64,000 nt of DNA from Burkholderia sp052045245 (GTDB lineage: Bacteria > Pseudomonadota > Gammaproteobacteria > Burkholderiales > Burkholderiaceae): positions 1-64,000 of the forward strand of contig NZ_JBQEON010000021.1 in the NCBI RefSeq assembly GCF_052045245.1. The letters run 5' to 3'. Positions 35,936 through 45,076 of this stretch are shown piece by piece (positions within the stretch are counted from its first letter, which is position 1; each line of letters starts with the position of its first letter). The translations under genes were made by a program, and so were the position numbers. The notes below the pieces were generated by a model. The model had not been told where the DNA came from. It searched no databases and saw only the letters and a program-made list of their open reading frames with translations.

Positions 35936-38632
35936 ATGTCCGCTGTACCGAACGAAGTGATGAAATATGTCGCCGCCGAACGTGACGACGACCCGCAAGA
36001 AACCGTCGAATGGCTCGAGTCGCTCGACGGCGTGATCTCCTCCGTGGGCACCGGCCGTGCGCATTACCTGATCGAAAAGCAGATCGAGTTCGCCCGCATG
36101 CACGGCGAACACCTGCCGTTCTCCGCCAACACCCCGTACATCAACACGATTCCCGTGGCCGCCCAGGCGAAGATCCCGGGCGACCAGGACGTCGAGCACC
36201 GCATCCGTTCGTACACGCGCTGGAACGCGCTGGCGATGGTGCTGCGCGCAGGCAAGGACACGAACGTCGGCGGCCACATCGCGTCGTTCGCATCGGCCGC
36301 GACGCTCTATGACGTCGGCTACAACCACTTCTGGCACGCGGCGTCCGACCAGCACGGCGGCGATCTCGTGTTCGTGCAGGGCCACTCGTCGCCGGGCGTG
36401 TACTCGCGCGCGTTCCTGCTCGGCCGCCTGTCGGAAGAGCAGCTCGACAGCTTCCGCCAGGAAGTCGACGGCAAGGGCATCTCGTCGTATCCGCACCCGT
36501 GGCTGATGCCGGACTTCTGGCAGTTCCCGACCGTGTCGATGGGTCTCGGCCCGATCATGGCGATCTACCAGGCACGTTTCATGAAGTACCTGGAATCGCG
36601 CGGCATCGCGAAGACGGAAGGCCGCAAGGTCTGGGCGTTCCTCGGCGACGGCGAGACCGACGAGCCGGAATCGCTCGGCGCGATCGGCATGGCAAGCCGC
36701 GAGAAGCTCGACAACCTCGTGTTCGTGATCAACTGCAACCTGCAGCGTCTCGACGGCCCGGTGCGCGGCAACGGCAAGATCATCCAGGAACTGGAATCGG
36801 AATTCCGCGGCGCCGGCTGGAACGTGATCAAGGTCATCTGGGGCAGCCGCTGGGATGCGCTGTTCGCACGCGACAAGTCGGGCGCGCTGATGCGCCGCAT
36901 GATGGAAGCCGTCGACGGCGAATACCAGACGTACAAGTCGGAGTCGGGCGCGTTCGTTCGCGAACACTTCTTCAACACGCCTGAGCTGAAGGCACTCGTC
37001 GCCGACTGGTCGGACGACGACATCTGGGCGCTGAACCGTGGCGGCCACGATCCGCACAAGATCTACGCGGCATTCCACGAAGCGACCAACACGAAAGGCG
37101 CGCCGACCGTCATCCTCGCGAAGACCATCAAGGGCTACGGGATGGGCGAGTCGGGCCAGGCGATGAACATCACGCACCAGCAGAAGAAGCTGCCGGTCGA
37201 GCAACTGAAGAAGTTCCGTGACCAGTTCCGCCTGCCGATCTCCGACGAGCAGATCGCCGACGTGCCGTACCTCAAGTTCGAGGAAGGCTCGAAGGAACTC
37301 GAATACATGCGCCAGAAGCGCATGGACCTCGGCGGCTACCTGCCGCATCGCCGCGAGAAGGCGACGTCGCTGCCGGTGCCGGCGCTCGACGTGTTCGAGC
37401 CGCTGCTGAAGGGCACGGGCGAAGGCCGCGAGATCTCGACGACGATGGCATTCGTGCGGATCCTGAACATCCTGCTGAAGGACAAGGCGCTGGGCAAGCG
37501 CGTCGTGCCGATCGTCCCGGACGAATCGCGTACGTTCGGCATGGAAGGCCTGTTCCGCCAGATCGGTATCTGGAACCAGGAAGGTCAGAAGTACGTGCCG
37601 GAAGATTCCGACCAGCTGATGTTCTACAAGGAATCGCAGACCGGCCAGATCCTGCAGGAAGGCATCAACGAAGCGGGCGGCATGTGCGACTGGATCGCGG
37701 CGGCGACGTCGTATTCGACGCACGGCGAGATCATGGTGCCGTTCTACATCTTCTATTCGATGTTCGGTTTCCAGCGGATCGGCGACCTGGCATGGGCGGC
37801 GGGCGACATGCGCTCGCGCGGCTTCCTGCTCGGCGGCACCGCGGGCCGCACGACGCTGAACGGCGAAGGCCTGCAGCACGAAGACGGTCACTCGCTCCTG
37901 TGGGCGGCATCGGTGCCGAACTGCGTGAGCTACGACCCGACGTTCGGCTATGAACTCGCGGTCATCATCCAGGACGGTCTGCGCCGCATGGTGCAGGACC
38001 AGGAAGACGTGTACTACTACGTCACGGTGATGAACGAGAACTACGAGCACCCGGCGATTCCGCAGGGCGAGCACGTGGCGGCCGACATCATCAAGGGCAT
38101 GTACTCGTTCAAGAAGGCCGACGCCGACAAGAAGGCGCCGCGCGTCCAGCTGCTGGGCGCAGGCACGATCTTCAACGAAGTGATCGCTGCCGCCGACCTG
38201 CTGAAGAACGACTGGGGCGTCGCGGCCGACCTGTGGAGCGTGCCGAGCTTCACCGAACTCGCGCGTGAAGGCCACGAGATCGAGCGCTGGAACCTGCTCC
38301 ATCCGACCGAGGAGCGTCGCCTGTCGCACGTGCAGCAGTGCCTGAAGGACACGCAGGGTCCGGTCATCGCATCGACCGACTACGTGCGCGCGCTGGTCGA
38401 CCAGATCCGTGGCCAGATCGATCGCCGTTTCGTCGTGCTGGGCACGGACGGCTTCGGTCGCTCGGACACCCGCGAGAAGCTGCGTCACTTCTTCGAAGTC
38501 GACCGTCACTGGGTCACCGTCGCCGCGCTGAACGCGCTGGCCGACGAAGGCACGATCGAGCGCAAGGTGGTCGCGGACGCGATTGCCAAGTACAACCTCG
38601 ATCCGTCGAAGCCCAACCCGATGACCGTTTAA
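35936..38632 (+). CDS. aceE: Pyruvate dehydrogenase E1 component (homodimeric)
   Basis: An 898-residue E1p: the thiamine diphosphate motif GDGETDEPESLGAI continuing to NCNLQRLDGPVRG (about residues 236-285), and the transketolase-like middle and C-terminal domains (VPDESRTFGMEGLFRQ, TAGRTTLNGEGLQHEDGH). It decarboxylates pyruvate and acetylates the E2 lipoyl group. Start chosen with AGGAGACGAGA before the ATG; a longer frame lacks homology. It heads the operon aceE-aceF-lpdA. Confidence 0.97.
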   Translation: MSAVPNEVMKYVAAERDDDPQETVEWLESLDGVISSVGTGRAHYLIEKQIEFARMHGEHLPFSANTPYINTIPVAAQAKIPGDQDVEHRIRSYTRWNALAMVLRAGKDTNVGGHIASFASAATLYDVGYNHFWHAASDQHGGDLVFVQGHSSPGVYSRAFLLGRLSEEQLDSFRQEVDGKGISSYPHPWLMPDFWQFPTVSMGLGPIMAIYQARFMKYLESRGIAKTEGRKVWAFLGDGETDEPESLGAIGMASREKLDNLVFVINCNLQRLDGPVRGNGKIIQELESEFRGAGWNVIKVIWGSRWDALFARDKSGALMRRMMEAVDGEYQTYKSESGAFVREHFFNTPELKALVADWSDDDIWALNRGGHDPHKIYAAFHEATNTKGAPTVILAKTIKGYGMGESGQAMNITHQQKKLPVEQLKKFRDQFRLPISDEQIADVPYLKFEEGSKELEYMRQKRMDLGGYLPHRREKATSLPVPALDVFEPLLKGTGEGREISTTMAFVRILNILLKDKALGKRVVPIVPDESRTFGMEGLFRQIGIWNQEGQKYVPEDSDQLMFYKESQTGQILQEGINEAGGMCDWIAAATSYSTHGEIMVPFYIFYSMFGFQRIGDLAWAAGDMRSRGFLLGGTAGRTTLNGEGLQHEDGHSLLWAASVPNCVSYDPTFGYELAVIIQDGLRRMVQDQEDVYYYVTVMNENYEHPAIPQGEHVAADIIKGMYSFKKADADKKAPRVQLLGAGTIFNEVIAAADLLKNDWGVAADLWSVPSFTELAREGHEIERWNLLHPTEERRLSHVQQCLKDTQGPVIASTDYVRALVDQIRGQIDRRFVVLGTDGFGRSDTREKLRHFFEVDRHWVTVAALNALADEGTIERKVVADAIAKYNLDPSKPNPMTV

Positions 38633-38702
38633 CGCACACGCGCCGTGTGATGCCGCGCGCCGCTTCCGGGAGGGGCACGCGCGGCCATGGAGACACAAAA
38701 AG

Positions 38703-40343
38703 ATGAGTCAAGCGATCGAAGTGAAGGTGCCGGATATCGGCGATTACAAGGACGTGCCCGTCATCGAGGTGCTCGTGAAGGTGGGCGACACGGTCGAGCC
38801 CGAGCAGTCGCTCGTGACGCTCGAGTCGGACAAGGCGACGATGGACGTCCCGAGCCCGGCAGCCGGCACGGTCAAGGAAGTGAAGATCAAGGTGGGCGAT
38901 TCCGTGTCGGAAGGCTCGCTGATCATCCTGCTCGACGGCGCCGCCGCCGCGCAGGTGAACGGTGCGGCCGCACCGGCCGCGGCACCGGCTCCGGCGGCAG
39001 CGCCGGCACCGGCCGCAGCCGCGCCGGCTGCCGCGCCCGCGGCATCGGGCGGCACGCTGGAAGTGAAGGTGCCCGACATCGGCGACTACAAGGACGTCCC
39101 GGTGATCGAGATCGGCGTGAAGGTCGGCGACACGGTCGAGAAGGAGCAGTCGCTCGTCACGCTCGAGTCGGACAAGGCGACGATGGACGTGCCGAGCCCG
39201 GCCGCCGGCGTCGTGAAGGAAATCAAGGTCAAGGTGGGCGACTCGGTATCGGAAGGCACGCTGATCGTGCTGCTCGACGCCGCAGGCGTACCGGCTGCGG
39301 GCGTACCGGCCGCTGCCGCACCGCAGGCAAGCGCACCGGCTCCGGCCGCTGCTGCGCCGGCACCCGCGAAGGCTGCGCCGGCACCGGCTGCTGCCGCACC
39401 GGCCGCTGCATCGGGCGAGTACCGCGCGAGCCACGCATCGCCGTCCGTGCGCAAGTTCGCGCGCGAACTCGGTGTCGAAGTCGCACGCGTGCAGGGTAGC
39501 GGTCCGAAGGGCCGCATCACGAAGGAGGACATCACCGGCTTCGTGAAGGGCGTGATGACGGGCCAGCGCGCAGCGCCGGGCGCGGCAGCCGCGCCGGCAG
39601 GCGGCGGCGAGCTGAACCTGCTGCCGTGGCCGAAGGTCGACTTCTCGAAGTTCGGCCCGTTCGAGGCGAAACCGCTGTCGCGCATCAAGAAGATCTCGGG
39701 CGCGAACCTGCATCGCAACTGGGTGATGATCCCGCACGTCACGAACAACGACGAAGCGGACATCACCGAGCTCGAAGCACTGCGCGTGCAGCTGAACAAG
39801 GAGCACGAGAAGGCAGGCGTGAAGTTCACGATGCTCGCATTCGTGATCAAGGCGGTCGTCGCGGCGCTGAAGAAGTTCCCGACCTTCAACGCGAGCCTCG
39901 ACGGCGACAACCTGGTGTTCAAGCAGTACTACCACGTCGGTTTTGCCGCCGATACCCCGAACGGTCTCGTCGTGCCGGTGATCCGCGATGCGGACAAGAA
40001 GGGTCTCGTCGATATCGCGAAGGAAATGGCCGAGCTGTCGAAGGCCGCGCGCGACGGCAAGCTGAAGCCGGACCAGATGCAGGGCGGCTGCTTCTCGATC
40101 TCGTCGCTCGGCGGGATCGGCGGCACCCACTTCACGCCGATCATCAACGCGCCGGAAGTCGCAATCCTCGGGTTGTCGCGCGGCCAGATGAAGCCGGTGT
40201 GGGACGGCAAGCAGTTCGTGCCGCGACTCACGCTGCCGCTGTCGCTGTCGTATGACCATCGCGTCATCGATGGCGCGGAAGCCGCGCGGTTCAATGCGTA
40301 TCTCGGCGCGTTGCTGGCCGATTTCCGTCGCATCATTCTTTGA
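38703..40343 (+). CDS. aceF: Dihydrolipoyllysine-residue acetyltransferase (PDH E2)
   Basis: A 546-residue E2p with two lipoyl domains (about 1-80 and 117-195; lipoylated lysines Lys44 and Lys158, each in ESDKATMDVP) joined by Ala/Pro-rich flexible linkers. A peripheral-subunit-binding domain (SPSVRKFARELGV, about 245-280) follows, then the catalytic domain ending with His519 in SYDHRVIDG. It transfers acetyl groups to CoA and forms the core of the complex. It follows aceE after 70 bp. Confidence 0.97.
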   Translation: MSQAIEVKVPDIGDYKDVPVIEVLVKVGDTVEPEQSLVTLESDKATMDVPSPAAGTVKEVKIKVGDSVSEGSLIILLDGAAAAQVNGAAAPAAAPAPAAAPAPAAAAPAAAPAASGGTLEVKVPDIGDYKDVPVIEIGVKVGDTVEKEQSLVTLESDKATMDVPSPAAGVVKEIKVKVGDSVSEGTLIVLLDAAGVPAAGVPAAAAPQASAPAPAAAAPAPAKAAPAPAAAAPAAASGEYRASHASPSVRKFARELGVEVARVQGSGPKGRITKEDITGFVKGVMTGQRAAPGAAAAPAGGGELNLLPWPKVDFSKFGPFEAKPLSRIKKISGANLHRNWVMIPHVTNNDEADITELEALRVQLNKEHEKAGVKFTMLAFVIKAVVAALKKFPTFNASLDGDNLVFKQYYHVGFAADTPNGLVVPVIRDADKKGLVDIAKEMAELSKAARDGKLKPDQMQGGCFSISSLGGIGGTHFTPIINAPEVAILGLSRGQMKPVWDGKQFVPRLTLPLSLSYDHRVIDGAEAARFNAYLGALLADFRRIIL

Positions 40344-40449
40344 TGAGCGGGGAGTGTGCTCGCGGGGGCGTGGGGTTTTTGGGTTTGTCATCCACGCCCT
40401 GTCGTTGAACCTGTATTCCTGACGGTCTATTAGCGTCGCCCCTGCGCGG

Positions 40450-40504
40450 GGCGGCGGTCACTTTTCTTTGTCTTCCAAAGAAAAGTAACCAAAAGAAAGG
40501 CGCG
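40450..40504. repeat. Palindromic intergenic repeat (hairpin) between aceF and lpdA
   Basis: ACTTTTCTTTG (40460-40470), loop TCTTC, CAAAGAAAAGT (40476-40486): a perfect 11-bp stem unlike the surrounding GC-rich sequence, flanked by ggcggtc and aaccaaaagaaagg. From memory, this motif recurs between genes in many Burkholderia and related genomes, like a REP element. It lies within the 282-bp gap of the pdh operon and could attenuate or stabilise the message. Confidence 0.7.
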
Positions 40505-40625
40505 TCCTTGGGCGGACGGCAAAGGTGGTCCTGCCCAGGTTCGTGTTCTCTTGTCAGGCCGTCGTCTCGGGTTCTTTCGCGGGTTTCTCCCCCTCTGTCT
40601 GCAGCTAATCAAGAAGGGGACAGTA

Positions 40626-42392
40626 ATGAGTCTCATCGAAGTCAAGGTTCCGGATATCGGCGATTTCAGCGGCGTCGATGTCATCGAAGTCAATGTGAAG
40701 CCGGGCGACGTGATCGAAAAAGAGCAGACGCTCATCACGCTCGAATCGGACAAAGCCTCCATGGAAGTGCCCAGCGACGTCGCCGGCACCGTCAAGGAAA
40801 TCAAGGTCAAAGCCGGCGAGAAAGTCTCGCAAGGCACCGTCATCGCCATCGTCGAAGCAGCAGCAGGCGCAGCCGCACCCGCGAAAGCACCCGAGGCGGC
40901 GAAGCCCGCTGCAGCTGCGCCGGCACCGGCCGCCGCCGCTCCGGTACCCGCACCGCAAGCCGGCAGCTATGCCGGCGCAGCCGACATCGAGTGCGACATG
41001 CTCGTGCTCGGCGCCGGCCCCGGCGGCTACTCGGCCGCATTCCGCTCCGCCGACCTCGGCATGAAGACGGTGCTCGTCGAACGCTACTCGACGCTCGGCG
41101 GCGTGTGCCTGAACGTCGGCTGCATCCCGTCGAAAGCGCTGCTGCACACGGCGCTCGTCATCGACGAAGCCGCGGCGCTCGCATCGCACGGCATCACGTT
41201 CGGCCAGCCGCAGGTCGACCTCGACAAGCTGCGCGACTTCAAGGGCGGCGTCGTCAAGAAGCTGACGACGGGCCTCGCCGGCATGGCGAAGGCACGCAAG
41301 GTCGAAGTCGTGACCGGCGTCGGCGCGTTCGTCGATCCGTTCCACATGGAAGTGCAGGGCGAAAACGGCAAGAAGGTCGTCAAGTTCAAGCAGGCAATCA
41401 TCGCCGCCGGCTCGCAAGCCGTGAAGCTGCCGTTCATGCCGGAAGACCCGCGCGTCGTCGATTCGACGGGCGCGCTCGAACTGCGTCAGCTGCCCAAGCG
41501 CATGCTCGTGATCGGCGGCGGCATCATCGGCCTCGAAATGGCCACGGTGTACGCGACGCTCGGCGCCGAGATCGACGTCGTCGAAATGATGGACGGCCTG
41601 ATGATGGGCGCGGACCGCGATCTCGTGAAGGTCTGGGAAAAGTACAACGCGAAGCGCTTCGGCAACGTGATGCTGAAGACCAGGACGGTCGGCGCGGAAG
41701 CGAAGGAAGACGGCATCTACGTGAAGTTCGAGGGCGAAAAGGCCCCGGCGGAAGCGCAGCGCTACGACCTCGTGCTGGTCGCGGTGGGCCGCAGCCCGAA
41801 CGGCAAGAAGATCGGTGCCGACAAGGCAGGCGTCGCCGTCACGGACCGCGGCTTCATCGACGTCGACAAGCAGATGCGCACGAACGTCCCGCACATCTTC
41901 GCGATCGGCGACGTCGTCGGCCAGCCGATGCTCGCGCACAAGGCCGTGCATGAAGGCCACGTCGCAGCGGAAGCCGCGCACGGCGAGAAGGCATACTTCG
42001 ACGCGCTGCAGATCCCGTCGGTGGCGTACACCGATCCGGAAGTGGCGTGGGCCGGCAAGACGGAAGACCAGTGCAAGGCCGAAGGCATCAAGTACGGCAA
42101 GGCCGTGTTCCCGTGGGCCGCATCGGGCCGCGCGATCGCGAACGGCCGCGACGAAGGCTTCACGAAGCTGATCTTCGACGAGGAAACCCATCGCGTGATC
42201 GGCGGCGGTATCGTCGGCCTGAACGCGGGCGACCTGATCAGCGAAGTCTGTCTCGCCGTCGAGATGGGCGCGGACGCGGAAGACATCGGCAAGACGATCC
42301 ATCCGCACCCGACGCTCGGGGAATCGGTCGGCATGGCCGCCGAACTGTACGAAGGCGTCTGTACGGACCTGCCGCCGCAACGCAAGAAGTAA
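40626..42392 (+). CDS. lpdA: Dihydrolipoyl dehydrogenase (PDH E3) with N-terminal lipoyl domain
   Basis: A 588-residue E3 carrying its own lipoyl domain (residues 1-80, Lys43 in ESDKASMEVP) and an Ala/Pro linker before the flavoprotein. The redox-active pair is Cys161/Cys166 in GGVCLNVGCIPSK; FAD binding is at LGAGPGGYSAA, NAD binding at VIGGGIIGLEMA, and the C-terminal HPHPTLGES holds the catalytic His. It reoxidises dihydrolipoamide with NAD+. Start at 40626 with AAGGGGACAGTA upstream. It lies last in the pdh operon, behind a hairpin repeat. Confidence 0.96.
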   Translation: MSLIEVKVPDIGDFSGVDVIEVNVKPGDVIEKEQTLITLESDKASMEVPSDVAGTVKEIKVKAGEKVSQGTVIAIVEAAAGAAAPAKAPEAAKPAAAAPAPAAAAPVPAPQAGSYAGAADIECDMLVLGAGPGGYSAAFRSADLGMKTVLVERYSTLGGVCLNVGCIPSKALLHTALVIDEAAALASHGITFGQPQVDLDKLRDFKGGVVKKLTTGLAGMAKARKVEVVTGVGAFVDPFHMEVQGENGKKVVKFKQAIIAAGSQAVKLPFMPEDPRVVDSTGALELRQLPKRMLVIGGGIIGLEMATVYATLGAEIDVVEMMDGLMMGADRDLVKVWEKYNAKRFGNVMLKTRTVGAEAKEDGIYVKFEGEKAPAEAQRYDLVLVAVGRSPNGKKIGADKAGVAVTDRGFIDVDKQMRTNVPHIFAIGDVVGQPMLAHKAVHEGHVAAEAAHGEKAYFDALQIPSVAYTDPEVAWAGKTEDQCKAEGIKYGKAVFPWAASGRAIANGRDEGFTKLIFDEETHRVIGGGIVGLNAGDLISEVCLAVEMGADAEDIGKTIHPHPTLGESVGMAAELYEGVCTDLPPQRKK

Positions 42393-42426
42393 CGCGATCG
42401 GCATGGCCGGCTTCGCGCCGGCCACG

Positions 42427-42472
42427 AAAAAACGCCGCCGCCCGGACATTCCGGACGGCGGCGTTTTCCTTT
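42427..42472 (+). terminator. Rho-independent terminator of the pdh operon
   Basis: AACGCCGCCG (42431-42440) pairs with CGGCGGCGTT (42456-42465) around an inner CCGG/CCGG hairpin, and is followed by TTCCTTTTT. Confidence 0.88.
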
Positions 42473-42552
42473 TTCCGCAGCGCTTGGCCCATCGCCTCCA
42501 TCGTGCCCACGCACCGATGGGCGGCGAGAGGTGCAACGGTGTTTCGGCGCCA

Positions 42553-42584
42553 GAAACGAAAAAGCCGCGCAGCGCGCGGCTTTT
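42553..42584 (-). terminator. Rho-independent terminator of the phasin gene
   Basis: On the minus strand AAAAGCCGCGC, 3-nt loop, GCGCGGCTTTT, then TCGTTTC. It starts 18 bp past the phasin stop codon. Confidence 0.85.
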
Positions 42585-42601
42585 CCAGGAGCAGGGGACG
42601 C

Positions 42602-43168
42602 TTACGCGGCCGGCTTGCTCGAACGGCGCGATGCAGCAGCGCTCGCAGCCTTCGTCGCGACAGCAGCCGCCGCGTTGAAGTTCGTTTCGGCGATCTCGAC
42701 GGCTTGCTTCGCAGCCTTCTGGACCGTTTCGTACGTCGTGTTCGCAGCGTTCAGCGCCGACTTCAGTGCGGCAACAGCCGTTTCCGAACCGGCCGGGGCG
42801 TTCTTCGCGACGTTGTCGACGAGCGCCTGGACCTTCTTGTTCTGCTCTTCGAATTGCGCTTCGGCAACCTTCGCGAACTCGGCTTGCGTCGACGACGCGA
42901 TTTCATACAGGTGACGGCTGTACGACAGCACCTTTTCCGCGACCGGCTGCGACAGGCTCGCTTGCAGCGCGATCAGTTCCTGTGCGTCCTTCACCGACAG
43001 CAGGCGCTGTGCGTTTTCCTGGCTTTCCGTCAACGTCGACTTCACAACCTGCAGGTTCAGTTCGATCAGCTTTTCGACGCCTTCGAACGCCTTGGTCGTC
43101 AGACCGAACAGGCTTTCGAGGTTGGCTTTTTGTGCGGCGGCGATTTGCTCGGGGGTCAGCAAGGACAT
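42602..43168 (-). CDS. phaP: Phasin (polyhydroxyalkanoate granule-associated protein)
   Basis: A 188-residue phasin_2 family protein: MSLLTPEQIAAAQKANLESLFGLT then amphipathic helices (KAFEGVEKLIELNLQVVK, QELIALQASLSQPVAEKVLSYSRHLYEI) and an Ala-rich, basic C-terminus ending RRSSKPAA. Phasins coat PHA granules and set granule number and size. The start at 43168 has AGGAG six bases upstream; the frame runs 43 codons further without homology. A strong promoter with paired dyads precedes it. Confidence 0.93.
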   Translation of the reverse strand: MSLLTPEQIAAAQKANLESLFGLTTKAFEGVEKLIELNLQVVKSTLTESQENAQRLLSVKDAQELIALQASLSQPVAEKVLSYSRHLYEIASSTQAEFAKVAEAQFEEQNKKVQALVDNVAKNAPAGSETAVAALKSALNAANTTYETVQKAAKQAVEIAETNFNAAAAVATKAASAAASRRSSKPAA

Positions 43169-43248
43169 GTCAAGCTCCTGAAAAGCGATCGCGTCGATCG
43201 CAGGGATAAAGGGCACTACGCTGGGGAACCTCGGAGCCGCGTGCTTTG

Positions 43249-43319
43249 TGCAACGCAGCAATGAATCGTATTTTAGGCCAGAGAAAAGTCTTGTCAAGCA
43301 TTTTTTGTGCGTTGCACAA
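43249..43319 (-). promoter_or_regulatory. Phasin promoter with two candidate PhaR operators
   Basis: On the minus strand TTGACA (43297-43292), 16 bp, TAAAAT (43275-43270). Two related dyads flank it: TTGTGC-GTT-GCACAA at 43305-43319, upstream of the -35, and TGC-AAC-GCA at 43249-43257, just past the predicted start. Both contain TGC-N3-GCA, the core reported for PhaR repressors of phasin genes. Confidence 0.7.
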
Positions 43320-43731
43320 TCGCGACAAATTATCGATAAAACAACGAGTTATCGTGGTCGTTCGGAATCGGTTTCAGGCGTGATCCCAGATGGTGCGCAC
43401 GCGGCCGGGGCAGGCGCGGCGCACCATGATCATGCACAGGTAAACCTGACAGGCGTGTGGAACGTTATGCTTCTGTTCCTGTCGAAAAACGCGCCGTTTT
43501 AAGCGCGTGCCGTGGCGACGTGCCGCCGCCGCGACCGAGACCGGTGCCAAAGGCACGCCGAGCGCCGGATACGTACTTTCCCCGCTTTAATTTGTCGCCG
43601 AAGTGACGTTATCTCAATTAACCGCGTGGTAATCGGGAGGCGGGTACTGTCGGGCAGCGCATCCCATTGGTTTTTTCGATGGGAACGGGAGGGTTGATCG
43701 ACTCCTCGAGGGTCGACCCTTACATTCCGGT
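43320..43731. other. Intergenic region between phasin and pbpG
   Basis: About 410 bp with no convincing gene on either strand. It contains a perfect 10-bp palindrome, TTATCGATAA (43330-43339). It is less GC-rich than coding DNA. Nothing else identifiable. Confidence 0.5.
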
Positions 43732-43759
43732 TTAACGACGATCGGTAAGTGCCTAATAT
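43732..43759 (+). promoter_or_regulatory. Candidate pbpG promoter
   Basis: TTAACG (43732-43737), 16 bp, TAATAT (43754-43759), followed by a T-rich leader and the ATG at 43822. Confidence 0.5.
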
Positions 43760-43821
43760 TGCTCTTTTTTTCAGCTTTAACTACACTTGCGGAAACTCCC
43801 GCCCGCTTTGTCCAGACCCCA

Positions 43822-44976
43822 ATGAAAGCCGAATCGTTTTCACCGCGCAGATTGTTGCAGAGCATGACGCTCGGCACGGCTGTGTCGGTCGCCGTCGCCT
43901 TGCTGGCGACCGCCGCGTCCGTCGCGCCCGCTGACGCCTTTGCCGCCACTGCGAAGACCCACCACGCCGCCAAGAAGGCCGCTTCCGCTTCGTCCGCGAA
44001 GAAAGGGGTGAAGGCCGCGTCCGACAGATCCGCCAACGTCGCGTCGGCCGATGCGCCGCGAGCCAAGGCATCGCGCAAGCGCGCGACGCTCGCCGCGAAC
44101 GTGCACGGCCACCGTGGTGCGGTGCGCAAGGTCGCGTTCCAGCCGCGTCGCCCGACGGTCGGCCAGGCATTCGGCCTGCACGACACGCCGGACGCGCTCG
44201 CGCTGCGCTCGAGCGTCGCGTACGTCGTCGACCAGAACACCGGCGAGCCGCTGTTCGACAAGAATTCGCACGCGGTCGTGCCGATCGCGTCGATCTCGAA
44301 GCTGATGACGGCGATGGTCGTGCTCGACTCGAAGTTGCCGATGACCGATCAGATCGAAGTCACCGACGAAGATCGCGACTACGAGAAGAACACGGGCTCG
44401 CGCCTGTCGGTCGGCTCGATCCTGTCGCGCGAGGACATGCTGCACATCGCGCTGATGGCATCGGAAAACCGTGCCGCCGCCGCACTGTCGCGCTACTACC
44501 CGGGCGGTCGTCCGGCGTTCATCGCCGCGATGAACGCGAAGGCGAAGGCACTCGGCATGAACGACACCCACTTCGAGAATTCGACCGGCCTGTCGAGCTC
44601 GAACGTGTCCAGCGCGCGCGACCTCGTGAAGATGGTCAACGCGGCGTACCAATATCCGATGATTCGCCAGTTCTCGACCGACCGTACGTATGACGTCAAT
44701 ACGGGCAAGCGGAACCTGGTCTATAACAGCACGAACGCGCTGATCCGCGGCAACGGCTCGTGGGACATCGGCCTGCAGAAAACGGGCTTCATCAACGAGG
44801 CAGGCGAATGTCTCGTGATGCAGGCGACGATCCACGGCCGGCCGATGGTGATGGTGCTGCTGGATTCGTTCGGCAAGTATTCGCGCTTTGCCGACGCGGC
44901 GCGCCTGCGCAACTGGCTCGACGCCGGCGGCGGCGAGCGCCTGACGGCGGCCAACACGGCGAACGGCGGCACCTGA
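43822..44976 (+). CDS. pbpG: D-alanyl-D-alanine endopeptidase (PBP7 family, S11)
   Basis: A 384-residue S11 serine peptidase: signal peptide (about 1-40, ending ADAFA), a strongly basic Ala/Lys/Arg/His linker of about 70 residues, then the penicillin-binding domain with SxxK at Ser157-Lys160 (ASISKLM), SEN at 214-216 and KTG at 320-322. PBP7 cleaves D-Ala-meso-DAP cross-links in murein. E. coli PBP7 is about 310 residues; the extra length is the linker, whose charge may hold the enzyme near anionic wall or membrane polymers (inference). Confidence 0.92.
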   Translation: MKAESFSPRRLLQSMTLGTAVSVAVALLATAASVAPADAFAATAKTHHAAKKAASASSAKKGVKAASDRSANVASADAPRAKASRKRATLAANVHGHRGAVRKVAFQPRRPTVGQAFGLHDTPDALALRSSVAYVVDQNTGEPLFDKNSHAVVPIASISKLMTAMVVLDSKLPMTDQIEVTDEDRDYEKNTGSRLSVGSILSREDMLHIALMASENRAAAALSRYYPGGRPAFIAAMNAKAKALGMNDTHFENSTGLSSSNVSSARDLVKMVNAAYQYPMIRQFSTDRTYDVNTGKRNLVYNSTNALIRGNGSWDIGLQKTGFINEAGECLVMQATIHGRPMVMVLLDSFGKYSRFADAARLRNWLDAGGGERLTAANTANGGT

Positions 44977-45016
44977 TCGCACGCCGGCGGTTCGCCGCCG
45001 GATCGATTGCCGCAAG

Positions 45017-45045
45017 AAAAAGCCCCGCGATCGCGAGGCTTTTTT
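45017..45045. terminator. Bidirectional terminator between pbpG and the IclR gene
   Basis: AAAAAGCC and GGCTTTTTT flank an inner CGCGATCGCG palindrome, so both strands show a stem followed by T. Confidence 0.85.
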
Positions 45046-45076
45046 CGTTCGGCTGCCACGCAGCGGACGGCGGGGC

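Noticed and set aside
35909..38698. Open frame of 929 codons opposite aceE
   Set aside because: Same effect of strong third-position GC bias; aceE on the other strand is unambiguous.
38703..39280. Long near-identical direct repeat inside aceF, considered as an assembly duplication
   Set aside because: It is two lipoyl domains in tandem, normal for E2p; the copies differ at many positions.
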